Origin: Bosea sp. 124
GTDB lineage: Bacteria > Pseudomonadota > Alphaproteobacteria > Rhizobiales > Beijerinckiaceae
Length of the DNA: 64,000 nt
NCBI RefSeq assembly: GCF_003046175.1
Contig: NZ_PZZM01000001.1
Coordinates: 3,427,001 to 3,491,000, forward strand
Reading direction: 5' to 3'
A program made the position numbers and the translations under genes. This document shows positions 1-8,699 of the stretch, in pieces. The notes beneath the pieces are model-generated. The model was not told the origin of the DNA. It saw only the letters and a program-made list of their open reading frames with translations, and ran no database searches. Each line of letters opens with the position of its first letter. Positions within the stretch are counted from its first letter, which is position 1.

Positions 1-549
1 TGGGGCAATGTCAATCCGATCGGCCCGCGCTCATGCTACGACGAAGGCAAGCGATGCGCCGAGACATTGTTTTTCGACTATCGTCGGCAGCACCAGCTCG
101 ACATCAAGGTTATCAGGATCTTCAACACCTACGGGCCGCGCATGCATCCCTCCGACGGGCGCGTGGTCTCGAACTTCATCGTGCAGGCGCTGAAGGGCGA
201 GGACATCACATTGTACGGCAATGGCGAGCAGACGCGCTCCTTCTGCTATGTCGACGATCTTGTCGCCGGCATGATTGCCATGATGGACACGTCGTCGGAG
301 GTGACCGGGCCGATTAATCTGGGCAATCCCAGCGAATTCACCATGCGCGAGCTTGCGCAGATGGTGAAGGAACTGACGGGCTCCAAATCACGCCTCGTAC
401 ACCTGCCGCTGCCACAGGACGATCCGAAACAGCGCCGCCCGGATACCAGCCAAGCTAGCGACACGCTCGGCTGGCGGCCGACAGTCCCGCTCAACGAGGG
501 GCTCGGCCGGACGATCGCGTATTTCGACGACCTGCTGAAGGTTGCCTGA
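1..549 (+). CDS. UDP-glucuronate decarboxylase-like SDR, 3' part
   Basis: The frame is open from base 1, so the start and the N-terminal Rossmann NAD-binding part lie outside the window; 182 residues are visible. The extended-SDR active site Tyr-x3-Lys is seen at visible residues 13-17 (Y-D-E-G-K), followed by the substrate-domain motifs RIFNTYGP and [10 protein letters not shown] that are typical of UDP-xylose synthase/dTDP-glucose dehydratase-like enzymes. The family oxidises and decarboxylates UDP-glucuronate to UDP-xylose in the cytoplasm. It precedes a glycosyltransferase and Wzc, which fits nucleotide-sugar supply for the EPS. A related epimerase/dehydratase is the main alternative. Confidence 0.85.
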   Translation, partial: WGNVNPIGPRSCYDEGKRCAETLFFDYRRQHQLDIKVIRIFNTYGPRMHPSDGRVVSNFIVQALKGEDITLYGNGEQTRSFCYVDDLVAGMIAMMDTSSEVTGPINLGNPSEFTMRELAQMVKELTGSKSRLVHLPLPQDDPKQRRPDTSQASDTLGWRPTVPLNEGLGRTIAYFDDLLKVA

Positions 550-596
550 GCGCGCCGCAACGTCGCCACCTGCCCACTCCTCATCGCAAGGCACCC

Positions 597-1730
597 ATGA
601 CCCAACGTTGCGCCACCTTTGTCTGCGACTGGCTGCCGCCCGCCTTCGGTGCTGTGGGCCAGTATATGCTGCCGGTTGCTCAGCGGGCTGCGGCAGAGGG
701 CGCGGATGTCGTGCTGATCGGGCTAGGCCGCGAACGCGTCGGCGACGAGGACCAACCCATCGGCAACGGGCGGCTGCGCATTATTCGAATCGATGCCAGC
801 GCCACGCCGAGAAAAGGGCTGCTGACCCGTGGCCTCTGGGCTATGCGGATCAATCTGCGCCTGATCCGCGAGACGCATCGGGCGTTGTGGAACCGGGGCA
901 GGGGCGATTTGATGGTGACCGGCTCTCCGCCCTTCCTGTCGAGCCTCATGATCCTGCTTAACCGCCTGCTTTGGCGGCAGCGTCTGGTCTATCGCATTAC
1001 GGATTTCTATCCCGAAATAGTCCTCGCCAGCGGCCAAGCCAACTGGCTGCGCTTCCTGGCGCCGTTGTTCAAAGCGATCCGTGGGCTCGCCGACGAGATC
1101 GAGGTGCTCGGGCGCGATCAGGAGCGCCGGCTGCGTGAGTACGGCGTCCCGCAGGAAAAGATAAGGCTACTGCGCGACGGCTCGCCGGTTGCGATCGCGC
1201 CGGACCTTGCCCCGCTCGCGTCCCCCTTCTCGCCAGGCAGTCGCATCCTGCTCTATTCCGGTAATCTCGGCGTCGCCCATCCCATCGCTGCGCTCTGCGA
1301 AGCCTATCGTCGTCATGTCCAGTCGGGCTCCAACCGCGTCCGCCTATGGGTTAATGGCATTGGTGCGCGTCTCCCTGAACTCGTCGCCTACTGCAAGGCG
1401 CATGACCTGCCGCTACATCTTTCCGGCCCTGTGCCGCTCGACCAGCTGGGCCGGCTGCTGGTGACCGCGGACGCTCACCTTATCCTTTTGGGTGAAGCCT
1501 ATTGGGGGTACGCCCTGCCGTCCAAGGTCTATGGCTGCCTCGCCAGTGGCAAGCCGATCCTTTTCATCGGTCCGGAAGATTCCGATGTCGCGCTGCTGAT
1601 GCAGGAATCTGGCGATCCGCGCCACGTCCAGACCCTTGATGCCGAAGATTGCTACCGCGCCCTGCAAGCCCTAGCGGATGCCGAGGTGCCGGAATCGGCG
1701 GAAAAAAATGCGGACTATGACGTGGCCTAG
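597..1730 (+). CDS. GT4-like glycosyltransferase
   Basis: 377 residues, a usual length for a GT-B enzyme. The N-terminal half has the FVCDWLPPAFGAVGQYM opening of WbuB/WcaI-like transferases. The C-terminal half has the nucleotide-sugar-binding stretch LLYSGNLGVAH (about residue 218) and the E-x7-E-like region around YALPSKVYGCLASGKPILFIG. It probably adds a sugar to the lipid-linked EPS repeat at the cytoplasmic face of the membrane. It starts 47 bases after the SDR gene on the same strand. Donor and acceptor cannot be told from sequence. Confidence 0.85.
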   Translation: MTQRCATFVCDWLPPAFGAVGQYMLPVAQRAAAEGADVVLIGLGRERVGDEDQPIGNGRLRIIRIDASATPRKGLLTRGLWAMRINLRLIRETHRALWNRGRGDLMVTGSPPFLSSLMILLNRLLWRQRLVYRITDFYPEIVLASGQANWLRFLAPLFKAIRGLADEIEVLGRDQERRLREYGVPQEKIRLLRDGSPVAIAPDLAPLASPFSPGSRILLYSGNLGVAHPIAALCEAYRRHVQSGSNRVRLWVNGIGARLPELVAYCKAHDLPLHLSGPVPLDQLGRLLVTADAHLILLGEAYWGYALPSKVYGCLASGKPILFIGPEDSDVALLMQESGDPRHVQTLDAEDCYRALQALADAEVPESAEKNADYDVA

Positions 1731-1828
1731 ACGAGCTCCTGTCGCGCAATGCATTGAAAAGAGGCGCCGCTATTGTGATCTCGCTAATGGTCTGTTAGCC
1801 GTACTCTAATTGAACGTAAGGTGGATAA

Positions 1829-2482
1829 ATGATGCGATTCTTCGGCGCTAAATCCGCTCTCTTCGCTATTACTCTGCTGTTTCTTGGTTTAGCTATGGAT
1901 AAGGCGCTTGCGCAGGCCCCGGCTTCGAACGCCGGAGGAGCCTTGATCAGCGTCAACCAACGCGCTCAGCATCTGCTTGAGGAGTTCAAGATCAACCCGG
2001 CCGGGCCGATCTCGCGTAATCCCAATGGGGGGGGCGCACTCGCAGCCGAGATCCGCGACGTTCTGCTTGCCGACAAGACGCAGCTCAGCGGCATTCTCTC
2101 TCTGGTACCGCTCGGGACGGCTGCGCAGCAGGAGGCCCTCGGCAGCGGACTGGGACTTGCCCGTCTTCTCTATATCCGCGACGCCGAGTTCACCTCCGAG
2201 GTTCAAACACGGGTGGTGGAGCTCGATAATCGCAACGTGCTCGCCGGATATTCGGTTTTCGGAGGCGGCGGCCTGGCCGCTCTGTCCGGCGGCGTTCCGC
2301 CGGCGGCTCCGGCGCTTGTGCTGGGCCCGGTCGGTCCTGTCGCGAGCGCGCCGGCTGCCAACAGCGCCGGTCGGGGTGGGTCCAGCGGTACGGAGTCCGA
2401 TTCGGGCAGCGCAAGTGGCGTCATCTCGCCGCGGGCTGCCGCGGCAGCCTTGTCGGTAACGAACGTTACGGGCGCGCGGTAA
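1829..2482 (+). CDS. Secreted protein of unknown function near wzc
   Basis: 217 residues. An N-terminal signal peptide (hydrophobic core LFAITLLFLGLAM, then A-L-A-QA near residue 29) predicts export. The mature part has a helical, charged first half (to about residue 130) and a Gly/Ala/Pro/Ser-rich low-complexity second half (GGGGLAALSGG, then APALVLGPVGP). I recognise no domain. The ribosome-binding site AAGGTGG lies 4 bases before the ATG and supports the start. It stands alone between the glycosyltransferase and wzc, so a periplasmic or surface accessory role in EPS assembly is an inference from position only. Confidence 0.65.
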   Translation: MMRFFGAKSALFAITLLFLGLAMDKALAQAPASNAGGALISVNQRAQHLLEEFKINPAGPISRNPNGGGALAAEIRDVLLADKTQLSGILSLVPLGTAAQQEALGSGLGLARLLYIRDAEFTSEVQTRVVELDNRNVLAGYSVFGGGGLAALSGGVPPAAPALVLGPVGPVASAPAANSAGRGGSSGTESDSGSASGVISPRAAAAALSVTNVTGAR

Positions 2483-2596
2483 ACTATATTCACGTCCAGA
2501 TCGTAGTGCTTGAAAAACGTGCTTGAGCTTCGGCTCGATTGACTTTTCATTGGCTACGTCACGATGCGTTCAGGTTAATGGCTGGCATGGACCGAG

Positions 2597-4906
2597 ATGC
2601 TCGACGTTAAGATACCCCAGAGAGCTTCCCGGGCTCCAGATTACCAAGCGCCAGAGCCTTCCTCCGGTCAGGACGGCGGGCTCGACGTCGGCCTTTTCGA
2701 CGTTCTGCAGTTTCTCAAGCGCCGAAAGTATCTGATCCTGCTGATGACCGTGCTCGGCTTTGTCGCCGGCAACGTGTATCTGATGTTCGCAACGCCCATC
2801 TATGTGGCCAGCACGCGCATGCTGATCGATACGCGCCATCAGGACACGGCGACCCAGCAGGGCGAAGGTAGCTTCTTTCTCGACACCTCGGCGATTGACA
2901 GTCAGCTCGAGCTCATCAAGTCGCGTGCCATTCTCATCAAGGTCGTCGACAATCTGAAACTCTACGACGTGCCGGAGTTCAACGGCTCTTCGCGCACGCC
3001 ATGGCAACTCTTCATTTCCGACATCTGGTCCATGCTTGGCTCCAAGCCGGCGCCGCAGCCAGTTCTGTCGATGGAGCAGCGCAAGCGCATCGCCACGGCC
3101 ATCCTCGGTGGCGGGGCCGGCGCGAGCCGTGTCGGGCGAAGCTACATCATCCAGATCAGCTTCCAGTCGAACAATCGCGAATGGGCCGCCCGCGTCGCCA
3201 ACGGCATGGGTGACGCCTATATTGAGGATCAGCTCGACGCCAAGTATACCTCGACGCGCCGCGCTACGGTGTGGATGCAGGAACGCATCAACGAGTTGCG
3301 GAACCAAGCGAATCAAGCAGAGCGCGAAGTGCTCCGCTACCGCACTGACAACAACATCATCGATGTCGGCCAGGGCGGGACCCTGGCAAACCAGCAGCTG
3401 AACGATGCTGCGCAGCAGATGATGAAAGCGAGGGCCGAGGCAGCCGAGACCAAGGTCCGGCTCGACCGTGTGACCGAGATCATGAACAGCGCTCGCAACG
3501 GCAACATGCCGGAGGCGACCGTCACCGAGATTAACAGCAATCCTATCATCGCCCGGCTGCGCAGCACTTTTGTCGATGTGCAAAAGCGCGAGAACGATAT
3601 TTCGAGCCGCTTCGGCCGCGATCACGTGCAGGCGGTGGCGCTGCGCAACGAAATGCGTGGCCTGCAGGAATCCATGGTCAACGAGCTGCGCCGTGTCGTC
3701 GAGACCGTGCGCAGCGACTATGAGATCGCTGTGGCACGCGAAGCCGCAGTCCGCTCGGCCTTCGACGATTTCGTCAAGCTTTCGACCGTCACCGGCGAAG
3801 CAAAGATCCCGTTGCGAGAGCTCGAGACCAGCGCGCAATCCTATCGGGGGCTCTACGACACTTTCCTCAGCCAGCAGGCCCAGGCCAATCAGCGGATCAG
3901 CTTCCCGAAGACCGAGGCTCGCGTGATTTCGCCGGCTTCCACGCCCTGGGCGCCGAGCGAACCCAATGCCAGCCGTGTCGTGATGATGGCACTGCTGGGC
4001 GGTGCCATGCTCGGGATCGCGGCGGCTTTTGCCCGCGATCAGCTCGATCGCGTCTTCCGCACGCCACAGCAGGTCGAGCGCGTGCTTGGCGTCGAATGTC
4101 TCGGCGTTCTCCCCTCGGTCGCCGGCGGCGCGGATTCGGACCGTGCGGTGATGATCGCCACCGATGAAACCAAAGCTGCCCAGGCCGCACGGCGCAAGCT
4201 GATGCGCCATGTCATCGCCCAGCCCTTCTCGCGCTTCTCGGAAACGTTGCGAGCGGTCAAGGTCACGCTCGATCTGAGTGGGCTTTCGCGCAAATCCCAT
4301 GTCGTTGGCTTCGTCTCCGGTATGCCCAATGAGGGCAAAACAACGGTAGCGTGCAATTTCGCCACTCTGATTTCGGCTGCCGGCCAGCCGACGATTCTGG
4401 TCGATGCGGATCTGCGCAACCCATCGCTGTCGCGCCGGCTGGCCCCGCAGGCGACGAGCGGCTTGATCGAAGTAATCCGCGGCGAGATCAGCCTGTCGGA
4501 TGCGCTGATCTTCGACCCGGCGACCAAGCTGTATTTCCTGCCGGCGATTACGAACGGTACGCGCAGCAACACCAGCGATATCATCGCCTCGGCGCAAATG
4601 AAGTCGCTGGTCGCGGCGCTACGCTCTCAGGCACAATATGTCATTCTCGACCTGCCACCGCTGGCGCCGGTTGTCGATGCCCGCGCCGCCGTAAATCTGG
4701 TTGACGATTTCCTGCTCGTCATCGAGTGGGGGCAGAGCCGCTACGATGTGCTCCGAGAGGCGTTGAAGACGGCGCCGGAGGTGCAGGACAAGATCCTCGG
4801 CGCCGTGCTCAACAAGACCAATATGAAAGCGCTGCAGCGCTACGATTCGCATCGCGACGGGTATTACGAGAACAAGTACTACAAGCGCTATGGCTACGAG
4901 AGCTGA
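2597..4906 (+). CDS. Polysaccharide co-polymerase fused to BY-kinase (Wzc/ExoP type)
   Basis: 769 residues. A Wzz-type chain-length domain has transmembrane helices at about residues 45-66 and 456-476 flanking a long periplasmic coiled-coil region. A cytoplasmic CpsD/CapB tyrosine kinase follows: Walker A at S574-T583 (SGMPNEGKTT) and Walker A' around 600-610 (ILVDADLRNPS). The last 22 residues contain seven tyrosines, the autophosphorylation cluster typical of BY-kinases. The family controls polymer length and export of Wzy-made polysaccharide at the inner membrane. No outer-membrane Wza partner and no Wzb phosphatase are visible in the window. The next gene overlaps the end by 17 bases. Confidence 0.93.
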   Translation: MLDVKIPQRASRAPDYQAPEPSSGQDGGLDVGLFDVLQFLKRRKYLILLMTVLGFVAGNVYLMFATPIYVASTRMLIDTRHQDTATQQGEGSFFLDTSAIDSQLELIKSRAILIKVVDNLKLYDVPEFNGSSRTPWQLFISDIWSMLGSKPAPQPVLSMEQRKRIATAILGGGAGASRVGRSYIIQISFQSNNREWAARVANGMGDAYIEDQLDAKYTSTRRATVWMQERINELRNQANQAEREVLRYRTDNNIIDVGQGGTLANQQLNDAAQQMMKARAEAAETKVRLDRVTEIMNSARNGNMPEATVTEINSNPIIARLRSTFVDVQKRENDISSRFGRDHVQAVALRNEMRGLQESMVNELRRVVETVRSDYEIAVAREAAVRSAFDDFVKLSTVTGEAKIPLRELETSAQSYRGLYDTFLSQQAQANQRISFPKTEARVISPASTPWAPSEPNASRVVMMALLGGAMLGIAAAFARDQLDRVFRTPQQVERVLGVECLGVLPSVAGGADSDRAVMIATDETKAAQAARRKLMRHVIAQPFSRFSETLRAVKVTLDLSGLSRKSHVVGFVSGMPNEGKTTVACNFATLISAAGQPTILVDADLRNPSLSRRLAPQATSGLIEVIRGEISLSDALIFDPATKLYFLPAITNGTRSNTSDIIASAQMKSLVAALRSQAQYVILDLPPLAPVVDARAAVNLVDDFLLVIEWGQSRYDVLREALKTAPEVQDKILGAVLNKTNMKALQRYDSHRDGYYENKYYKRYGYES

Positions 4907-5606
4907 GCGCGCCGATCGTACCTCGCGTTATGCGCTACGTGTTGCCATCGCGACACTGTCGGGGCTGGTGCTCTTCTGGTCGCTCGGCATTTTCAGCAAG
5001 CCCGAACTCATGGGCGAGCATGAAAATCTGATCTGGCAGAAGCTGTTCGGCGAGACTTTTACGCCGGAGCAGGTGGCCCAGATCCGGACGCCCTGCGACA
5101 ACTATCATCGCAATATCCATCCGCGAGCTGCGCTGCTGGCAGCCTTGATCGCGGTGCGCGACGCAGAATTGTCACTGGCCGATGGCGAGGCCAAGGATTT
5201 CAAAGAGCTGGCGCAATGTGCCGGCGCCGCAAGTCGCCAGCTGATCCAGAGCAATGCGTCATCGAGCATCGGCTGGTTCCTTCTTGCCTGGACCGAGCGC
5301 TTGATCGGCGCGGATCCCGATGTGGCGGCCCGCTATCTCGCTCGCTCCGTGGCTCTGGCGCCGCGTGAACTGTGGATGGCGATAAAACGCGTTCCGCTGA
5401 TGCAGGTCGAGATCCTGCGCGGCAACCTCGCTCTCGCCCGTGGCGATTATCGTGTTCTGGCCGAGGGCGAGCGCTATGAGCTTGCGGCGACACTTCTCGG
5501 TGACTGCGTCGCTCGAGATCCCATATGCGAGATGGATTGGAATGCGGGATTGAACGATCGGCAGGTCAAGCTCGTCTGGGACGAGCGGATCCGCCGAAGC
5601 AATTGA
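4890..5606 (+). CDS. Membrane-anchored helical protein, unknown function
   Basis: 238 residues, starting 17 bases inside wzc, so probably co-translated with it. One transmembrane segment (about residues 18-34, VAIATLSGLVLFWSLGIF) is followed by an alpha-helical domain with paired-helix character reminiscent of tetratricopeptide repeats (ARYLARSVALAPRELWMAIKR). Four cysteines (in TPCDNY, AQCAGA, GDCVAR and ICEMD) lie in the presumably periplasmic part and could form disulfides. The coupling to wzc suggests an accessory role in EPS synthesis or export; no named family is recognised. Confidence 0.7.
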   Translation: MATRAERADRTSRYALRVAIATLSGLVLFWSLGIFSKPELMGEHENLIWQKLFGETFTPEQVAQIRTPCDNYHRNIHPRAALLAALIAVRDAELSLADGEAKDFKELAQCAGAASRQLIQSNASSSIGWFLLAWTERLIGADPDVAARYLARSVALAPRELWMAIKRVPLMQVEILRGNLALARGDYRVLAEGERYELAATLLGDCVARDPICEMDWNAGLNDRQVKLVWDERIRRSN

Positions 5607-5658
5607 AGGTGGCGCAACGCATGCTGACCGTCAGCGTAGGCGAGGGAGATGTCGGCAG

Positions 5659-6213
5659 ATGACAACGCAGGACCCGGAGAGGGCTCTGGCGGTGCCGCCG
5701 ACGGCTGCGAGCCGCCCCTGGATAGTCGTGAACACGCAGGTGCAGCGCGAACGCCTGGCGGCCGAGCACATCGGCAATCAGGGCTTCGAGACGTATTGTC
5801 CTCTGTTCAAGCGGCAAATCCGGCATGCCCGCCGTATCCAGGAGGTGATGCGCCCGCTATTTCCCGGCTACGTCTTCGTCGCCGTCGATCCGCAGCGTCA
5901 ACAGTGGCGTATGCTGATGTCGACGATCGGTGTGCGGGCCGTGCTGCGCGACGGCGAGCGGCCGAGTATTCTGGACGGGCGTTTCATCGAGACCTTGCGC
6001 GCGCGCGAGGTAGCGGGCGCGATCAGCCGCCCGGCCGAACCTTATCAAGTCGGCGAGAAGGTTCGCATCACCAGTGGTGCCTTTGACGGCCTCGTCGCCG
6101 AAATCGTGCGCCTCGACGATGTCAAGCGGCTGACAGTGATGCTCAGTCTGCTGAGCAGCCAGATTCGGACGAGCTTGTCCCGGGAGGCCGTCGCCCCGCT
6201 CGAGCTCCGCTGA
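5659..6213 (+). CDS. RfaH/UpxY-like NusG paralogue (specialised antiterminator)
   Basis: 184 residues. An NGN domain at about 20-115 (PWIVVNTQVQRERLAAEHI, then LFPGYVFVAVD) is followed by a KOW-type C-terminal domain from about 130 (VGEKVRITSGAFDGLVAEIV). NusG paralogues of this kind ride on RNA polymerase and prevent early termination in long polysaccharide operons, often recruited at a DNA element in the leader. Housekeeping NusG sits beside secE and rpl genes, which are absent here. It is the last gene of the plus-strand EPS block and ends 3 bases before the convergent lasso cyclase stop. Its likely target is the 28-kb minus-strand run. Confidence 0.85.
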   Translation: MTTQDPERALAVPPTAASRPWIVVNTQVQRERLAAEHIGNQGFETYCPLFKRQIRHARRIQEVMRPLFPGYVFVAVDPQRQQWRMLMSTIGVRAVLRDGERPSILDGRFIETLRAREVAGAISRPAEPYQVGEKVRITSGAFDGLVAEIVRLDDVKRLTVMLSLLSSQIRTSLSREAVAPLELR

Positions 6214-6216
6214 CGC

Positions 6217-8010
6217 TCAGCTGGGGTGGTGGCGCTGATACAGGTGCCAGATCCGCAGTGCGGCGAACAGCTCCCCAAACGTCAGCACGCCATGCCGCGT
6301 GTTCTGCGGAAGCGGCGCCAGTGCGCAGGCGCGCAGGGCGGGCATGTCGAGCCAGGGGCAGTCATGCTGCAGGAGTTCGCCCCGTTGCGTGCGTTCGGCG
6401 ATCAGAAGCCAGGCCTTCTGGCGCGTGTTCTCTCGAAATCGCTCATTGGCGATGTCGTATTTCATGACATTGGGAGGCAGAACGTCACCCAGCGCCGCAA
6501 GCGCCAATCCGCGCGGGCGATCGCCCATGAACAGCGCCTCGGGCGGGATCGCCATCACGAATTCGAGGACGCGTCGGTCAATGAGGGGGTAGCGATAGCG
6601 GAAGCCATAGGGCCGCGACCAAGCCTCCCAGGTCTCCATGCGCATGCCGATATGGCCGTTGAAGAGATGGCGCTTGATGTTCTCAGCGACATGCGGGCCG
6701 AAGCGGATGTGGCGTTTGCGTTCAGCGATCTCTTCGCGGTGGCACCGATGGAGTTCCGGAGACATGTAGGAAAGCTGCCGGCTCATGTCGGCATAGGGGC
6801 TCAGACGCTGATAAAGCGGATCCGGCAGAAGCGGATAAATTGCCTGATACCACAATGTGGCGGCAAGAGGCCGAAGTTTCCGCAATGTTTTCAGCTGGTT
6901 TCTGGCAAAATGCGCCGTCCGGCGCGGCTGGAGCGTCAAAAGCAGATGCGACAGATAGCCCAACCCATGGGACGAGAAAGCTTCGTCGCCGCCCCAACCG
7001 GACAGCATCACATCGATGCCATCGCTCGCTGCCATGTTGAGCATCGGGATCTCATCCGCCAAGTCGGCGATGCCTTCCAACTCGATCGGTCGTTCAAGAA
7101 ATGCCAGGAAGATGCTCTCATCTGCCGAGCCAAAGCGCACAGGCACGTCTCCGGCCGCTGCAACGACACGCTGGCGCTCATCGTGGACAGAAGCGGCGGG
7201 GTAGAGTTCCGACACTGAAGGAGACCAAGTATAGGCACCTTTGAGGCTCTCGCTGCGCTGCGCCATTGCCTGCGACGCGAGAACGCCGACACCCGTGGAA
7301 TCAATACCGCCACTGACGTGAGCGCCGACAGCGCGGGCGCCCTGTATGCAGTCGCGGACGGCCTGATTGACGAGCTCGCGCATCGTCTCAACGTAGTCTT
7401 CCAAGCGGGGCAACCGGATGCTGACCGTGGTCGGCGGATTCCACCACCGGTGCGTTTGCACGCCGTTCGCGTCGATCACAACCAGCGAACCGGGCGGAAC
7501 GGCATGGATTCCACTAAAGAAGGTCTTTGGTAAGGGCTGGCCGGGTGTGGCGAGAAACGCTGCGACGACACGTTCGTCGATCATCGGCCTCTGACCATCG
7601 CATGCGATCACATCTGACAAGCTTGTGCCGAATGTCACCGTGAGACCGCTTCGAGCCCAGTAAAGACTTCTTGTCCCGATATGGTCCCGGACCAAAACAA
7701 TCCGGCGTGCAGGTCGATCCAGCACAGCGAAGACGAAGTCTCCGAAGACGTGTTGAGGTGTGTCCAGGCCGTGCTGGTTCCAGAGCCGAACAAGAATGTC
7801 AGCTGAAGACAATTTCGGATCCGCTGCTGTCGCGCCAGGCCGTGGCATCATGCCATTTGCAAGACTGAGCGCCGCGTCGGCGATGATGGACACGCCGGCT
7901 GAGTCTGCTGTGCTGCCAGAGCTGGCACGTTGGATCGACGCGCCATGATGCGGCGAGACGAGCTCGGCTTCCTGGCTCAAAAAATTCAATCGGCACACAA
8001 GCCCGCGCAT
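6217..8010 (-). CDS. Lasso peptide macrolactam synthetase (C protein)
   Basis: 597 residues from the ATG at 8010, chosen because GAGG lies 8 bases upstream and MRGLVCRLN is the natural start; a TTG at 8109 would add 33 poorly supported residues. An asparagine-synthetase fold: N-terminal amidotransferase-like domain without the Cys2 nucleophile of true AsnB, then the ATP-binding PP-loop SGGIDS at 233-238 and GWGGDEAFSSHG further on. In lasso clusters this enzyme adenylates the ring Asp/Glu side chain and closes the lactam with Gly1. Its position beside B2, kinase, A, B1 and D supports that role over asparagine synthesis, for which a canonical asnB exists at 36201-38048. Confidence 0.85.
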   Translation of the reverse strand: MRGLVCRLNFLSQEAELVSPHHGASIQRASSGSTADSAGVSIIADAALSLANGMMPRPGATAADPKLSSADILVRLWNQHGLDTPQHVFGDFVFAVLDRPARRIVLVRDHIGTRSLYWARSGLTVTFGTSLSDVIACDGQRPMIDERVVAAFLATPGQPLPKTFFSGIHAVPPGSLVVIDANGVQTHRWWNPPTTVSIRLPRLEDYVETMRELVNQAVRDCIQGARAVGAHVSGGIDSTGVGVLASQAMAQRSESLKGAYTWSPSVSELYPAASVHDERQRVVAAAGDVPVRFGSADESIFLAFLERPIELEGIADLADEIPMLNMAASDGIDVMLSGWGGDEAFSSHGLGYLSHLLLTLQPRRTAHFARNQLKTLRKLRPLAATLWYQAIYPLLPDPLYQRLSPYADMSRQLSYMSPELHRCHREEIAERKRHIRFGPHVAENIKRHLFNGHIGMRMETWEAWSRPYGFRYRYPLIDRRVLEFVMAIPPEALFMGDRPRGLALAALGDVLPPNVMKYDIANERFRENTRQKAWLLIAERTQRGELLQHDCPWLDMPALRACALAPLPQNTRHGVLTFGELFAALRIWHLYQRHHPS

Positions 8011-8020
8011 CGCGTTTACC

Positions 8021-8149
8021 TCAGTTCCAGGAACCAAAGTAGCGATAAGCGGAAAGGTTGTCGCCGAACAGGCTTTTAGATACGACAGTTCGGTGAGGTG
8101 CGTCTGCAATCAAGGTGCCGATCTGTTCGCCATGGAATCCGAGAGGCAA
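8021..8149 (-). CDS. Possible small ORF upstream of the lasso cyclase gene
   Basis: This frame stays open across the divergent C/B2 intergenic region and stops 10 bases before the cyclase ATG, with the cyclase ribosome-binding site spanning its stop codon, as in coupled genes. The only plausible internal start is a TTG at 8149 (42 residues, ending AYRYFGSWN), and no good ribosome-binding site precedes it. There is no Thr-x-Gly cleavage motif, so it does not look like a second lasso precursor. It may be a leader ORF, a remnant, or chance. Confidence 0.2.
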   Translation of the reverse strand: MPLGFHGEQIGTLIADAPHRTVVSKSLFGDNLSAYRYFGSWN

Positions 8150-8197
8150 TCTTGGTGTTTTTTGTAAAAAGCTTTCAAAATCTGATGGTGCTCTAGG

Positions 8198-8671
8198 GTG
8201 GGATTCGTACGGCGAGGACTGGCTGTTCCGTATCGGCGAAAGATCATGCTTGCTGAGGCGATCAGCAGGGTAAGCTTTGCTTGGGTGATCATCAGGCTGT
8301 TGCCCTACAAGCTTTGGCGCCGTCGCTTGGGGGTTCTGGCACAATCGCTTGCGCCTGAGGAAGCCAGTGAGCGTGTTACTGCTGAACAGCAACAGGTGGC
8401 GCGTGATGTCGCCTGGGCTCATGGTGTGATCGAGCGAAGCTTCGGCTCACTCTTCACCTGCCTCATGCTGGCTCTGTCAGCTCGCGATATGCTTGCGCGC
8501 CGAGGCCTCTCCAGTACGATTATCCTGGGGGTGGAGCGGTACACGAGGCACAATAGGCCGAAGCGGACGGTCGCTCATGCCTGGGTCAAGCTGGGTGAAT
8601 GTTATATTACTGGTCAGCAGGGAAGCGGTCGCTTCACTCCCGTGGCCGCTTATCGTTCCGGCATTGCTTGA
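8198..8671 (+). CDS. Lasso peptide leader peptidase B2 (transglutaminase-like)
   Basis: 157 residues from a GTG start; an internal ATG at 8246 (MLAEAISR...) is equally possible and gives 141 residues. The fold is the bacterial transglutaminase-like lasso B2 protein: catalytic Cys88 in LFTCLMLALSARDMLARRG and catalytic His127 in TVAHAWVKLGE, with the usual IILGV strand between. B2 cleaves the leader from the precursor after the residue following the conserved Thr, in concert with B1. It is read divergently from the cyclase and the kinase gene starts 28 bases after its stop. Confidence 0.85.
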   Translation: MGFVRRGLAVPYRRKIMLAEAISRVSFAWVIIRLLPYKLWRRRLGVLAQSLAPEEASERVTAEQQQVARDVAWAHGVIERSFGSLFTCLMLALSARDMLARRGLSSTIILGVERYTRHNRPKRTVAHAWVKLGECYITGQQGSGRFTPVAAYRSGIA

Positions 8672-8699
8672 AGTCATCGACGTTGCTGAAGAGGTTGTT

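Noticed and set aside
2483..2596. Hairpin GAGC-TTCG-GCTC after the secreted protein gene
   Set aside because: The stem is only 4-6 bp and lacks a U run, so it is not reported as a terminator.
4343..4352. GGTAGCGTG, a good match to the ops core, inside the Wzc-type gene
   Set aside because: It lies in the coding region of the Walker motif on the plus strand, far from a leader, and a 9-mer is expected about once in a window this size.
8021..8149. Second lasso precursor in front of the cyclase
   Set aside because: No leader W/Y-x2-P motif, no Thr at -2 before a Gly, and no ribosome-binding site.
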